Of a stretch of DNA of 64,000 bases, positions 20,601 through 32,429 are shown piece by piece; position 1 is the stretch's first letter, and each line of letters begins with the position of its first letter. Where the stretch lies: the NCBI GenBank assembly GCA_037176725.1, contig JAZBRS010000020.1, forward strand, positions 103,682,501 to 103,746,500, in the 5' to 3' direction. Below the pieces are notes generated by a model. The model was not told the DNA's origin. It saw only the letters and a program-made list of their open reading frames with translations, and ran no database searches. The stretch comes from Posidonia oceanica (taxonomy: Eukaryota; Streptophyta; Magnoliopsida; Alismatales; Posidoniaceae). The position numbers and the translations under genes are program-made.

Positions 20601-22220
20601 TCCTGCTCCGTTGTTGTTCGCCGGTCAGACCGTCTTCTCCGGCGATGTCCTCCGGTCTTCACGACGCTCCAGCCAGCGAAACGCCATCCCGGTGACCCCC
20701 GGAGCTCCGCACAGACGTCAAGAGGCTCCTCCGGTCTTCAGAATGCAGCTTCGCTGCGTCGAACAGCCGGACCGAGCTCCAGGCCTTCTGCAGAGCTCCG
20801 ACGAGCACTCCGGCGCATTCCAGGCCGCGTCGCCCCCCGCCGATCGTCGCCCTGCCTCCGTCAGCTCCAGGACCACCGCCTCCGTCGATCAGCGCGTCCT
20901 CAGCCCCCCTGTGCCGACGGTCATGAGCTCCGGCAGCCAGCTGCTACAGTGCTCGTCACCGTCGGCCGACACTGTGCATTTATTTTTTCGTTTGTATGGT
21001 TTTTAAGTGAATATTGCATGTTTAGCTTAAGTTTTCTTATTTTTGCGTTTCAGTCCTTCTATCATTTAATCTGCTTTGTTTTTTATTTAAAACCTTGCTA
21101 AATTGCTTTAAGTGTTTCTGTTTTTCTGAATTTACGCTCCAGTCCGTTTACTGTGCTTTCTAGTTATAAACATTTATGCTTTAGCCCTTCTGTTTTCAAT
21201 TATTGCATCCAGGTCCTGCAGTAGATCATTTAATTTAAATACAACAAGTTTACCATATCATATTGCATTCTGTATCCCTGTGTCTTACTGTTTTTTCATT
21301 TAGATCCCATGCACTGTAGCAACTTAGGTTCCATTTTTAATTTTTGCATACTGCATTGCATATTTTACCTTCTGATTTTCCATTTTTACATCTAGGTCCT
21401 TTCTAAATGCACAGTAGTCACTTTGCATGCATTTTAGCTTATTGCATTGCATTTTCAACCTTGCATTTTTTAAAAATCGCATATCAGTCCATGGTCTGTG
21501 ATTTCAGAGCATATTTTTCTTATTAAATTGCATTTTTGACCCCGCATGATTTAAAAATGACACATAGGTCCTTCACATCCCTTTAAAATCATGTCAAATG
21601 CCTGTTTTGCCCTTAATCTTGCATTTTAGCTCCCATGTTTGCAAAATTGCATGTAGGCCCTCCACCTGCATTCCCAGACTCCCCAGAACCCCGTTTCCTG
21701 GAAAAATTGCATTTTAGCCCCTAATGTTTTCTAAATTGCATTCTAACTTGCCATTTGTTTTCAAAACCTCCCCGGATGCATACCCACCTTTAACAATCGC
21801 TTTTTAACCGCAGTTCTTTGCCAAATTACCCTCAGACCCCTCCTGGCTTCAAAACCCCTGCCTGTAAGCCCCATCTTTTCCAAACTTTAGCATTTAAACC
21901 CCTGTTTTATTCTAAAATCCCTCCTGAGTCCTTTCTTGCATTTTGCATGCATTTGCACTCATATAGCCTTGCATCTAGCACCTTTTGCACACACTTGAGT
22001 CCCCTTAGCTCCCTTTCACCTGGGAGGACCTCTTTACACACCCCTAGGACCTCCTGAACACTTAGATCTGTTCTTCTCCCCTGTTCTAGCCCTCCCGTCT
22101 TGGAGCTGCGATATCTTCCAATCCGACCGTTGGATTTCTCCAAATAAGCTGCCAGAGTGACCCCGGTGGAGCACTCTTCAGCATGGACTAATCAGATTTC
22201 AGATCAGGCTTCGGGTGCCC

Positions 22221-22229
22221 AAGGTAAGT
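22221..22229 (+). other. Conserved 5' splice-site sequence in 5' LTR, element B
   Basis: AAG/GTAAGT, junction after 22223. Paired with a CTAAC branch-like motif (24573-24577) and AG at 24604 or 24611, it would define an intron of about 2.4 kb that removes the minisatellite, the PBS and most of the leader before the gag ATG at 24785. Confidence 0.55.
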
Positions 22230-22299
22230 CCCCCTGAACTTCGGCAGCATTGTTTTGCATATCATTCGCATTGCATGATTTTTGCGCACTCTTTTTCGC

Positions 22300-22745
22300 T
22301 TTGTCTTGCACCGTTTTGCGTGCCGCTTCTTTGTCTTGCGCCGTTTTGCGTGTCCTTTGGTTTTCTTGCCCTGTTTTGCGTGCAGTTCTATTTTCTCGCA
22401 CCGTTTTGCGTGCCCTTTGGTTTTCTTCCTCCGTTTTGCGCGTAGTTCAGTTTTCTCGCACCGTTTTGCATGCCGCTTCTTTGTCTTGCACCGTTTTGCA
22501 TGTCCTTTGGTTTTCTTGCTCTGTTTTGCGTACAGCTTCGTTTTCCTGCACCGTTTTGCGTGCCCTCTCGTTTTCTCGCCCCGTTTTGCGTGCCGCTTTG
22601 TTTTCTTGCTCTGTTTTGCACCCCTTTTCGTTTTCCTACATTGTTTCGCGTTCTTGTTCCATTTCTCGCATCGTTCTGCGTGTCGACCTCGTTTCTTGCA
22701 TCGTTTTGCGTTCTTGCTTCGTTTCTCGCACCGTTTCGCGTGTTT
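22300..22745 (+). repeat. 30-bp minisatellite within 5' LTR of element B
   Basis: About 15 copies of a unit built on GCACCGTTTTGCGTGCC followed by a T-rich tail; the same block recurs at 43131-43575. Confidence 0.9.
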
Positions 22746-23454
22746 TGCGTGGTTTCCCCTTTTGCATGTCGCCCGCATTGCCTGTTTTCCCCGCTGTTTT
22801 GTTTTATCACCAGCATTTGCATATAGGGCAGCGATGCTTACTGCCAGGAGTTCTCACGAGCCCGGTTCTGCCCGGTTCGGAACACAGATGGTGTTGCTGA
22901 GCGCTTAGACTGAACGTTTACTTTCTTGCATTGCATTCCCTCACTTAGAGCACACCTTGAGCACTTAGATAGGCATTCATTGGCACTTAGGCATTCAAAG
23001 TCTGCAATTCCCTGCGTATGCGAGCGTAAGCCTAGAAAGACCGATTCTCGAGCGTGTCGGGGGTGCCTAACACCTTCCCCGCACGTAACAGGAGTCCTTG
23101 CCCTCTCTCTTGGCCCGCAATGACCATATTGCCCTTATCCCAGGCACGAGTCACATCATTTGCATTCATTTGCATCTTATTCCTTTTGCATTGCCTAGCA
23201 TTGCGTCTTTTGCTCGGTTTTGCGTGATTATTCACGCATTTCCCCGGTTTTCCTTGTCTCCCGATTTAATAGACTTGGTGGCGACTCCGATTTTGTCTTA
23301 TCTTCTTCTTTTCTTTCCCTTTTTCACTCTTTTAAATGTTTTCGAGTTAAGTTTTCCTTCTCGGACATAGCCGCTAATAGTGAGCCTGATTCTGATCGGT
23401 GCACGCGAGCTTTGGCAACGTGCAGGGACGATCCGAACACTGGGATTACTACAG

Positions 23455-23474
23455 TGGCGACTCTGCTGGGGATA
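23455..23474 (+). promoter_or_regulatory. Primer-binding site, element B (tRNA-Arg type)
   Basis: TGGCGACTCTGCTGGGGATA starts 1 bp after the LTR. It is complementary to the 3' end of a plant tRNA-Arg (…CCCCAGTGGAGTCGCCA, recalled) with two mismatches. tRNA-Arg priming is known for Ogre-type elements. Confidence 0.8.
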
Positions 23475-24784
23475 CTAGACTCCGGCTTTCGTTTTGGCTT
23501 TGGCTCGCTCGCTTTCTGCTTGGGTTTTGCCTTCTTTGCTTGCCTTTGTGTTTCCTTTGCCTGTTTTTGCTCCTTTTCCTGTGCAAACTTCTGGCGAGTC
23601 GCCCGTCGCTGCTCAGCTTAGGTTTTGCACCTCCTTTGCCTCGGTTTGCGCTCTATTTTGTTTTGCTTCACCTCTGCTGTTTGTTTGCTTGTTTGTCTCC
23701 TTCCTTCTGCTCTTACTTGCTTTACGGCTTACTTGTCTTTACTTCCCTTGTCTTGCTTGCTTATTATTGCTTTATTTCCCGCATAATGCATGCCTACATA
23801 CTTGTTTGGCGACAATACATGCTTTTTGAATGATGAATGCTTTCTTTTACACATTTGCTATGTCACTGCACACGCGCATGCTCTGTATATATGCCTTTTG
23901 TCTTGGTAAATGCTTTCCTTTCACCATCATGCTCACAAGCACTCGCACATACCATGCACTTGCCTTTTGCTTTGTTGTATGTTGATTGCTTGCCACGATT
24001 GATTGATTTTCTTCCCTTTAACACATGCCATGCCTAGGATAGTAGAGACTTGTTTGCTCTCCCCGTGGTTAACTAAAAATGGCAAGTAAAAAGAACTCCT
24101 AGGAGCAACTAGAGACTTCAAACAATCCTTCACCCCCTTGGAGTTTATAAAATACGCAACATAAAAAACTCTAATCATTCGCATGAAGCATCATATAGGG
24201 CATGCATCTTCTCATCTGAGTCCACCTATCAGTCTGCGAAGGATGGTTCCGGTCTCTCACTCCGATGCTTTGGCATGGCGTGAGTCAGTCGGTCTGTCCC
24301 CCCTTGTCAGGGGTCGTGTCGGTGCCAGTGGAGGGTACTTCCTACGCTTAGGCGAGGTTGAGGCCACCAACGCACCATCCTGTTATTACCTGAGCTTTGG
24401 GCCGGGAGTTAGACAGGGGACCTACTTTTCTGACTTGAGTCGGTGACCCGTACACTTGTGGATATCCGGAGTAGACTACCAGCTAGGGAACACTAGATTG
24501 GTGAGAGAGAGAGCATGCTAGAAAGCATACATGTCATTCATGCCATAACTTAGTGCATTTTGCATTTCTTTCCTAACCCTAGTTTTCGGTTGTGTCTTTA
24601 ATAGAGTTCAGTAAGCGATCTCCTTAGCCGGAGCTCGGGTTCCTCCCCTTGCTGAGATCTCTGCTGAGACACCTGTGCTCGACCATCTCTTTCTGAGCTA
24701 CTCGCCTTTGCAAGCATAGCTCCTCGTAGAGCCCGTCCCCTTTTCCCTCGTCGCAGCCCCATTTTGACTCGCTCTCGGTCAGCA
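23475..24784 (+). other. 5' leader of element B (noncoding)
   Basis: A T/C-rich region (23480-23760) followed by unique sequence conserved in C (57746-59063). It has many upstream ATGs and no conserved ORF. A branch-like CTAAC with a pyrimidine-rich stretch and AG near 24573-24611 suggests a splice acceptor; C has the parallel TCTAATCCC...TGTCAG ending at 57930. Confidence 0.65.
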
Positions 24785-25796
24785 ATGGCCCAGCGCACCG
24801 TCGAACCCCCTCTTGCCCTTGCCTCGGAGGTAGTTTCCGCTTCGGCCCCTCCGGTTCCCGTTTCCAACCCTTCTGTGTCCTCTGTGACGCCAGGATTTTC
24901 CCCTCTGTCGTCTAGGGCCCCCTAGTTTGCTGTGGGACAGTGGTGGACACTCGCTCCTCCTGATCCGGTCGCTGAGTCCATCTTGATGGCCACTTCTCGT
25001 GTTCCGGAGGCACCACTGACCCCACCTTCTCAGGGATTTGTCACTTTTGATCCCCCTTCTGCTGCGGCGACTCTCGCCCTAGGACACCAATCTCCTGGAC
25101 AGTCCGGATCTCTTGGCTCTGGCTCCTCGCCGGCACTGCAATTCAGTGTTCCCACCGACGGAACACCTGAAGAGCAGTACCAGCAACTGATGGACACTAT
25201 CCAGCGGCTGCAGGGTATGGCTCTATCAGTCCGCCCCCCTTCCCCTCCTGTTGTTCCTGAGGTTCCTGTGCGGCCTGCTCTCGCACCTCTTGCATTGCAC
25301 TCCACACTTCCGCCTAGACCGTCGTCCCAACTGATCACGGTTCCGACGATGGGGGCACGCATCCCGCCTCTTGCATCTGCACCGCATCACACACAGCATG
25401 CACCTCCGCCACCTGGTGGCCAGTCATTCGGACTCGTGGGAGCACAGTATCTCGCAGGCCCGTCCCCCGGCACCGCCCCGGTACGGCCGCTGATGCTCCA
25501 GCATCCTGCACTCACCACACAGCATACCATCTATCCTCCCCCTTTGCATCAGGCTCAGAATTCCACATGCATCCCCCCTTGCACTCCACCACAGCACGGG
25601 TATGCCGGCCATCACCTTGCGTCACCAGACGATGTGATGGTGGATCCGGAGGAGCACCTCGGTGCGACCCAATCGGCATACGTGGTCCGTGCCCCCGCTG
25701 CCCCATCACCTGTAGCAGCTATTCCAGACCCCATCAACAACAGGATGGATGTTCTGGAGAAAGCACTGCATCTAGTGCAGGGCACAGAGCACCAGA

Positions 25797-26345
25797 CCTA
25801 CCAGTTCCGAGACCTCTGTTGTTTCCCAGAGGCGGTACTCCCCCCAAAGTTCAAAATACCGGACTTTGAGAAGTATGATGGTAGGGGCTGCCCCATAGCC
25901 CATCTGAAGGCGTACTGCGGTGATCTCGCCCAACTCCAGGCGGACGAGAGGTTGCTGATCCGCTTGTTCCAGAAAAGTTTGTCTGGTCCGGCCCACAAGT
26001 GGTTCACCTCGCTTGACATGGCTACGATCAAGACTTGGAACGACCTAAGCCAGACGTTCTTGGAACAGTACTCCTTCAACCTCGATCTGGTCCTGAAGCG
26101 CGCAGACTTGATCGCAACCAAGCAGAATCCGGGCGAGCCGTTCGGGGAGTACGTCGGCCGCTGACGTGCCCTTGCCTCGCAAGTTCGAGATAGGCCCTCC
26201 GACGAGGAGTCTATCGAGATCATCATAAAAGGGGCACAGCCGTCTACTGGAGCTTTGCTTAGCATCCAACCTGTCACGACCTTCACTGCTTTAATCCAAG
26301 CTGGCACTCGCGTAGAGAGTTCGTTGCGGAGTGGCAACTTCCCCG
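25797..26345 (+). other. Gag capsid-like domain (Retrotrans_gag type), element B
   Basis: Forms the particle. It starts at QFRDLCCFPEAVLPPKFKIP, continues with the Tat-typical FEKYDGRGCPIAHLKAY, then a helical core with LIRLFQKSLSGPAHKWF and WNDLSQTFLEQYSFN. A TGA (26162-26164) replaces the conserved Trp after EYVGR. The N-terminal 330 codons are Pro/Ser/Ala-rich and disordered-looking. Confidence 0.88.
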
Positions 26346-26785
26346 CACTCTCTGTGCTTGCCAGGCAGGCCCCTGCCAGCAACAACGGTAGCAGCAGCAG
26401 CGCCATCAACAACAACAGCAGCCTCAACAATAATCGTCCCAAGAGGAAGGATCTGCCGAAGCCTGTTGTCGCATACGTCGACTCCCCTGCTGCGCCCATT
26501 CGTCTGGCGTTCCGGCCTGCCCCTCCTCAGATCTATTACGCACCTGCACCTAGGGCACACCCCACACCACAAATCACTACCACCGCTCGACCGGTCTATC
26601 CTACCGCACCGGTTCAGCAAAGACAATTCCAGAGGCCGAGACGGCCACTCATGGAGAAGCGGAAATTCGCCCCACTAGTGGAACCGCTCACTGCCGTCTT
26701 CCCGAAGGTTGCGTCGCTCCTGAAATTTCCGGAGGTTCGCCCGCCACCAAACCCACTACCGCATTGGTTTAAGGCGAACCTTTTC

Positions 26786-26827
26786 TGCGATTTTCACCGA
26801 AGCGTCGGGCATTCGACTGATAATTGC
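26786..26827 (+). other. Gag zinc knuckle, element B
   Basis: C-x2-H-x4-H-x4-C (CDFHRSVGHSTDNC) followed by FTLRNAIQDLIESG, the nucleic-acid-binding segment typical of Tat-clade Gag. It is intact in this copy. Confidence 0.85.
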
Positions 26828-27799
26828 TTCACTCTCCGGAATGCTATCCAGGATTTGATCGAATCGGGAACGATTGTGATCGACACGCACGAGGCATCCA
26901 CTTCTGCACCATCTCATGCACCTGCATCAGCATCTACCCCAGCTAATGTTGTCCGCCGACCCCTGCCAGAGCACTCCTATTCAGGAGGCGCAGGGACCTC
27001 AGGAGTCCACTCCTTGTTTCCTTCTAGGTCTCTCACGTCTGTGGTAGATCCTTCCGAGCTTATCCATGATGTCTCTACTCCATTTCCAGTCTCCCTCTAT
27101 CTTGCAGCTGTCGCCGGTTCTGAGTCGGGCGTTCATATGATCCGACCGCGCACCAGGCCGGAGCGTCCTTCTGCATCAGTCGCCATGCTTTCCCGGGCCC
27201 AAGACCCAATACATCTCCTAGCCAGACCTCAGCCAGAGTTTCCTGTACACCTGTTAACAAGACCCCAATCTCCACCTAGCTTGCCTTCCCAGCTACCCTC
27301 CTATCCGGGCCCTCCTCAGCCTGTAGCCCCTCTCGTGCTCGCTGCACGTGCTCCCGTGGTTATCCACCTAACCCGGGATACCCATCGCGTACCTTACAGC
27401 TACGCCACAGAAATGTGTGCGGAAGTGACGCGATCGGGGAGGGTCTATAGACCTCCGGCACCAGTAACCAGGCCTAGTCACCCAGAACCAGTAATACCCC
27501 TACCTTTAGTCCAGCCTACAGTCCCATCATCTTCAGGCCAGCCTCTTGAATCCACCATAGTTGAACCTGTTCCTAAAACCGCACCACCTACTACCAAGAA
27601 ATGCCAACCTAAAGCCGATATCACTTCCCAGCTCAAAAAAGTGAAGGCCTACATATCCATCTGGGACCTAATACACACTTCTGCTGAGCATCGCGAGGCT
27701 TTCCTTCGCGTGTTCTAAGCCGCCCGTGTGTCCCAAGCCATAGAACCTGCCGCCTTAGAAAGCATGGTCGGAATGATCGCAGAGCCCCAGGTCATCACT

Positions 27800-28170
27800 T
27801 TCACGAGTGATGAGTTGCCTCCGGCGGGGATTAATCACAACCAACCCTTGTTCGTCACGGTACAATTCAAGAACTTTCGCATTCCCCTTGCACTGGTCGA
27901 TAATGGGTCAGGCCTCAACATTTGTCCCTTGCGAACAGCAACCAAGCTCGGATTCAAGGCCGAGGACATTACTCCAGCTGTAAAGGGAATGACAGCTTTT
28001 GATAACACCCACCACGACGCTCTAGGGATTCTGATTATTCCTCTTACCATTGGTCCGGTCACATTCGATGTGGAATTCTACGTCGTCGACTTGGAACCTA
28101 ACTTCAACTTTCTGCTTGAGCGCCCTTGGCTCCACAAGCATCAGGTTATCCCCTCGACCCTCCATCGCAT
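27800..28170 (+). other. Aspartic protease domain, element B
   Basis: Cleaves the polyprotein. The active site LVDNGSG is at 27893-27913 (Asp codon 27899-27901). The second landmark reads LLERPWLH where C has LLGRPWLH, so the conserved Gly is Glu in B. The domain follows a QPLFVTVQFKNFRIPL strand. Confidence 0.85.
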
Positions 28171-28389
28171 GATCAAGTTCCGCCGAGGTGACGATGTTAT
28201 CGTTGTCATGGCGGAGAATTTTGAGAAGGAGCGGATCGAAGCGGTTTCCTCTGTCTCTTCACGGACTGTCCCCTTTGACCCTGAACTCTCGAATGCCTTA
28301 TACCGCGTTAATCGGTGCGAGCCGGTTAACTTTTTACCAGATCTCGAATGTGTCAACTCCTTGGCCGTTCACAACAACCCTTTCAGATG

Positions 28390-30345
28390 GTCGAGAACGT
28401 CTGTCACAGGTGGGGCTACGTCAAAGGGACACCGCTCGGGCGACATGGCCAGGGAATCGCTGAACCAATCATGGCAGAAGAACGAAGAGACAACGAGGGT
28501 CTAGGGTACGACCCTCACACTGATAAAGGCAAGCGCCCGCAAGCGAAGAATCAGAGAATGATCATACCTCGGAGTTTGGCTAACTTCACAAGCGCAGGTA
28601 TCCTGGATTCAAATGCAGTTCAAGCCATAGTGCAGTCGGAGCCGTGCCAAAGCTCTCCGCCACCGAAGGAGGACTGAGTCTGCGTTGAGGACTACTACTC
28701 GGACGAGGAACAATCTAGCAAAACAGGGGCAGTTCAGACTTGCAGTGAAAGCCAGCATAGCCCAACAGCACCTCGGTCAGTTTGTTCAGTCCTTCCGACC
28801 GCAGATCATGAAGAAGCAGATTTGGCAGAACCCTTGGCAGATTTGACAGTCGTTGATGCTCCTGCAGTCATGTCAGCACCACCAGCGCCAACTCAAGCAC
28901 AGTCAGTCAGTCCACATACAACCGTTGTCACATCGGTGCAACCGCCACCCTCTCAGGAGGGTCAATCGCTGAGTCCAGTCAGCAACATAACTCAGCCCTT
29001 TTCAGAAGCCGCATCTCAGGCAGCGCAGCCAACCCAATCAGTCACGCTTTCTCTTGCCGCAGACCGGCAACTTTCATGGCAAGATCTTATGACATCGGAG
29101 GCCGCGCTCTCATCATCATCACCAGTCACGGAGAACCAACTGAGCATCACGGTCTCCCGGCCCTCGGACCTTCAAGAGAGCACCTCTGCCCATCCTCTGA
29201 CAGCAGCAGTCACTCTGGCAGCGTATCCGTCTGCAATCCCTCTGACTAGACCATCTGGGTCCCCCTTGCCGAGGCTGTCGCAATCGGGCGCGCCCGTGAG
29301 TCAGGCCATATAAGTACCAGGGACAACAATCCATCTTGCAGCCGAGCCAGTGCCACAGGCCCTCGGCGCCTACTATGTCGACTCACCCTCAGATGAGGAA
29401 GAAGGAGGGGCGATAGAAGGCCAGGTCGATTCATGGATGTCTGATCTGGAGCTGCTTTACCAGGAACAGCTCGAATCCATAGCAAAAGACTTGGCACAGC
29501 ACCAAGCCGCAGAAAGGAAAGGAAAAGCCATGGTTACGGATCATCCTCTGCGAGAGGGCCCCACCTCCATCATGGCCCTGGAAGAAAACTCAAGAATGCC
29601 GGACTCCTCTGGACTCGATGAGCTCATTACCATTCAACCCGAAGGTGGGTCTAGTTGGCTCGTGCAGCACATGCCTCATTCGGGCAGGATGGCAAGGGGC
29701 GGCAGTATCCAAGTCAGTCGCCAGTCCGATACGCCCTCCACAAGCATGTTAGCAGATTCAGAAGAAGAGACACCAGTAGATCACACAACAACGGCAACAG
29801 AACAGAAAGCAGAATCAGTGATAGAGTTGTCAGAAGTTTCAGTGGCAAAGTCATCAGCAGTATCAGTTGCAGAGTCAGCAAGGCCTACAGTAGTGTCGGC
29901 AGAACACGCAGAAGTGTCATCAGCAGCAGAGCAGACGGGAGAAGTTATTAGAGCAGAGGTCGCGCACCGAAGATACAGAAACACACGGGTAGGCGTGACC
30001 ATCCTGAGACGTCACCAGGGCCAAGAAGCGGAGCTTCTACACTCCTTCGATGTGACAAACCCCACTTTCGAAAAGTATACCCTCTCGGAACTTGTTGCAT
30101 ACGGAGAGGAAGATAATGCAGGAGAAGATGAGAATGGTGACCCATCGCCTGAGTTCCGGCCCTATGACGACGACCCAGAAGGTCCCAATCTACATGTTGA
30201 GGAAGAAACAGAGGTTATTAACCTCGGCACGGCCGAGGAAACCAGAGAAGTTCGCATCAGTGCCCTACTGTCATCTCAAGTCTGAATAGAGTTCATTGCA
30301 TTCCTGAAGGAGTATGCAGATGTCTTCGCCTGGACTTATGAAGAC
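28390..30345 (+). other. Long protease-RT spacer, element B
   Basis: About 650 codons with no recognised domain for the first two thirds, rich in Ser, Ala, Pro, Gln and Thr. The last third is conserved among all three copies (FRPYDDDPEGPNLHVEEETE, then FAFLKEYADVFAW-type sequence), the usual lead-in to RT in Tat elements. Stops are at 28675, 29311 and 30283. Ogre elements carry an intron between protease and RT; I see no convincing donor/acceptor pair here. Confidence 0.75.
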
Positions 30346-30399
30346 ATGGTTGGCCTTGATGTCGAAATCGTGGTCCATAACCTACCCTTGAAGCCAGAT

Positions 30400-31050
30400 G
30401 CCAAGCCAGTAAAGCAGAAGCTGAGAAGATGGAGACCGCAGTGGCTGCTCATGATTAAGGAAGAGATAATGAAGCAACTTGATGTCAACTTTCTGAAGGT
30501 CGTCCTCTACCCTGAGTGGCTTGCGAACATCGTGCCAGTGCCCAAGAAAGATGGCCGAATCCGGATATGTATCGACTACAGGGACCTGAACAAGGCAAGT
30601 CCCAAGGACGATTTCCCATTGCCTCACATTGACGTCCTAGTCGACAACACCGCGGGCCACAAGATGCTATCCTTTATGGACGGCTTCTCCGACTATAATC
30701 AGATCAAGATGGCAGAAGAAGACATGGAAAAGACCTCATTCATCACCCCCTGGGGGGTCTTCTGTTATCAGGTTATGCCGTTTGGGTTGAAGAATGCTGG
30801 CGCAACTTATCAAAGGGCCATGACTACACTTTTTCACGACCTCATGCACCAAGAAGTGGAGGTCTATGTAGATGACATGATCGCAAAGACCAAAGAGCCT
30901 GAGGATCACCTTGCTTGCCTGAAGAAGCTCTTTGACCGTCTGAGGAAATACAGACTAAGGCTTAACCCCAGTAAATGCGTATTCGGGGTCTCATCTGGCA
31001 AACTCCTGGGCTACATCGTTAGCCAAAGGGGGATTGAAGTGGATCCGATG
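30400..31050 (+). other. Reverse transcriptase domain, element B
   Basis: Uninterrupted. Landmarks are VPVPKKDGRIRICIDYRDLN, SFMDGFSDYNQIK (motif A; S-D-Y where A and C have x-G-Y), FGLKNAGATYQRAM, YVDD (30865-30876) and LLGYIVSQRGIE. This is the best-preserved RT in the window. Confidence 0.92.
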
Positions 31051-31254
31051 AAAGCGAAAGCCGTCGTGGAGATACCACCCCCTAGAACCGAGAAGGAGGT
31101 TCGAAGCCTACTTGGACGTTTACAGTACATCAGTCGCATCATTGCGCAGCTTACGCCCATCTACGAGCCCATTTTCAAGCTCCTGCGGAAAAATGCACAA
31201 ATTGACTGGAATGAAGAATGTCAGGCCGCATTTGATAAAATCAAGCAACTGCTG

Positions 31255-31560
31255 GTCAAACCTCCTGTCCTGGTCCCTCCCACACCAGGAAGACCTCTGC
31301 TCCTCTACCTCTCAACTACGCAGCATTCCATGGGTGCCGTCCTGGGCCAACACGACGAATCTGGTAGGAAGGAGCGCGCCATCTACTACCTGAGCAAGAA
31401 ATTTAATGAATGTGAAGCCAGGTATAGCACGATGGAGAAGACCTGTCTGTCTCTTGTCTGGGCCGCACAGAAACTGAGACACTATATGATGGCGTACCCA
31501 GTTCAGCTCTTGTGCCGTCATGACCCTATCAAATTTCTCTTCCAAAAGCCAGCTTTGGTG
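31255..31560 (+). other. First (degenerate) RNase H domain, element B
   Basis: The RT-linked RNase H fold is recognisable (LLLYLSTTQHSMGAVLGQ, IYYLSKKFNECEARYS, LSLVWAAQKLRHYM), but the usual catalytic Asp of the DAS motif is Ser-Thr-Thr. All three copies share this, so the loss is ancestral and fits Tat elements, which rely on a second RNase H. Confidence 0.82.
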
Positions 31561-31761
31561 GGCAGATGCGTCAAGTGGCAGGTGATGTTATCTCAATACG
31601 ACATCACCTTCGTCACACAGCGATCTATGAAGGGCCAGGCTATGGCGGATCACCTTGTGGATTTCCCTTTGCCCGAGTATCAGCCACTCCAGACGCAGTT
31701 CCCGGATGAAGACATTCTCTTTGCAATGGAGGACTCAGAGGAGAAAGACCCTGGAGAGCAA

Positions 31762-32160
31762 GAGCAATGGCGGCTGTACTTCGTCGGTGCTGTCAATAAA
31801 AAGGGTCGGGGCATAGGGGCAGTGCTAACCACACCCCAGGGGCAGATGACCCCTTTTGCGAGAAAGCTGACTTTCGCATGCACGAACAATGAGGCAGAAT
31901 ATGAAGCATGCATCCTGGGTTTGAAAGTCGCCCTCGAACATAAGGCGCAGAAGTTGCATGTGCACGGTGATGCCATGCTAGTGATCTCTCAAGTGAATGG
32001 TGACTGGAAGACCAAGGACCCGAAGCTCGTGCCATATCACGAATGTCTGCTGAGGCTAATAGAAGAGTTCGAGAGCATTGACTTCACATACATGAACAGA
32101 GCAAAGAATGCGTATGCAGACGCACTAGCAACCTTGGCATCTTGGCTCAGCATACCAGAA
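31762..32160 (+). other. Archaeal-type RNase H (aRNH), element B, catalytic Asp replaced
   Basis: The second RNase H (RVT_3 type) degrades template RNA. Expected catalytic set: Asp in YFDG, Glu in NNEAEYEA, Asp in HGDAML, Asp in YADALA. In B the first reads YFVG (Val codon 31783-31785); A and C keep Asp. The other three are intact in B. This domain should be inactive here. Confidence 0.85.
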
Positions 32161-32429
32161 AACAGCGTGGTAGATGTGTCAGTCACCTGCATAGAGGAGC
32201 CCGCCCATTGCATGAACATAGAGGAAGCAGATTCGGCAGCGGAACAGCCATGGTATCATGATATCAAAGCATTCTTGGAATCCGGCAGCCTCCCACCTGG
32301 CACGACTGCAGAAGATAAGAGAACTTTAGCGCGTCTGGCGTCAAAATATGTGTTAGGGGCTGGGCAGCTGTACAGAAGGTCGTACAATCAGATGCTATTA
32401 CGCTGCCTGGACAAGCAGGAGGCTGATAC

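Larger units (their letters stand above)
17655..23453 (+). repeat. 5' LTR of element B (5799 bp)
   Basis: TGTTGACACCCC...ATTACTACA. Same order as A's LTR: A-rich block (18345-19145; double telobox 19032-19048), GC-rich block (19300-20970), degenerate ATTGCATTTT repeats (21000-21960), splice donor (22221-22229), minisatellite (22300-22745) and conserved block (about 23045-23110). It lacks the roughly 370 bp that A and C carry between donor and minisatellite. A PBS-like TGGCGACTCC occurs at 23279-23288. Confidence 0.95.

Noticed and set aside
25798..26499. Antisense 233-aa frame opposite gag
   Set aside because: Shadow of the conserved Gag coding strand; the sense strand carries recognisable Gag motifs.
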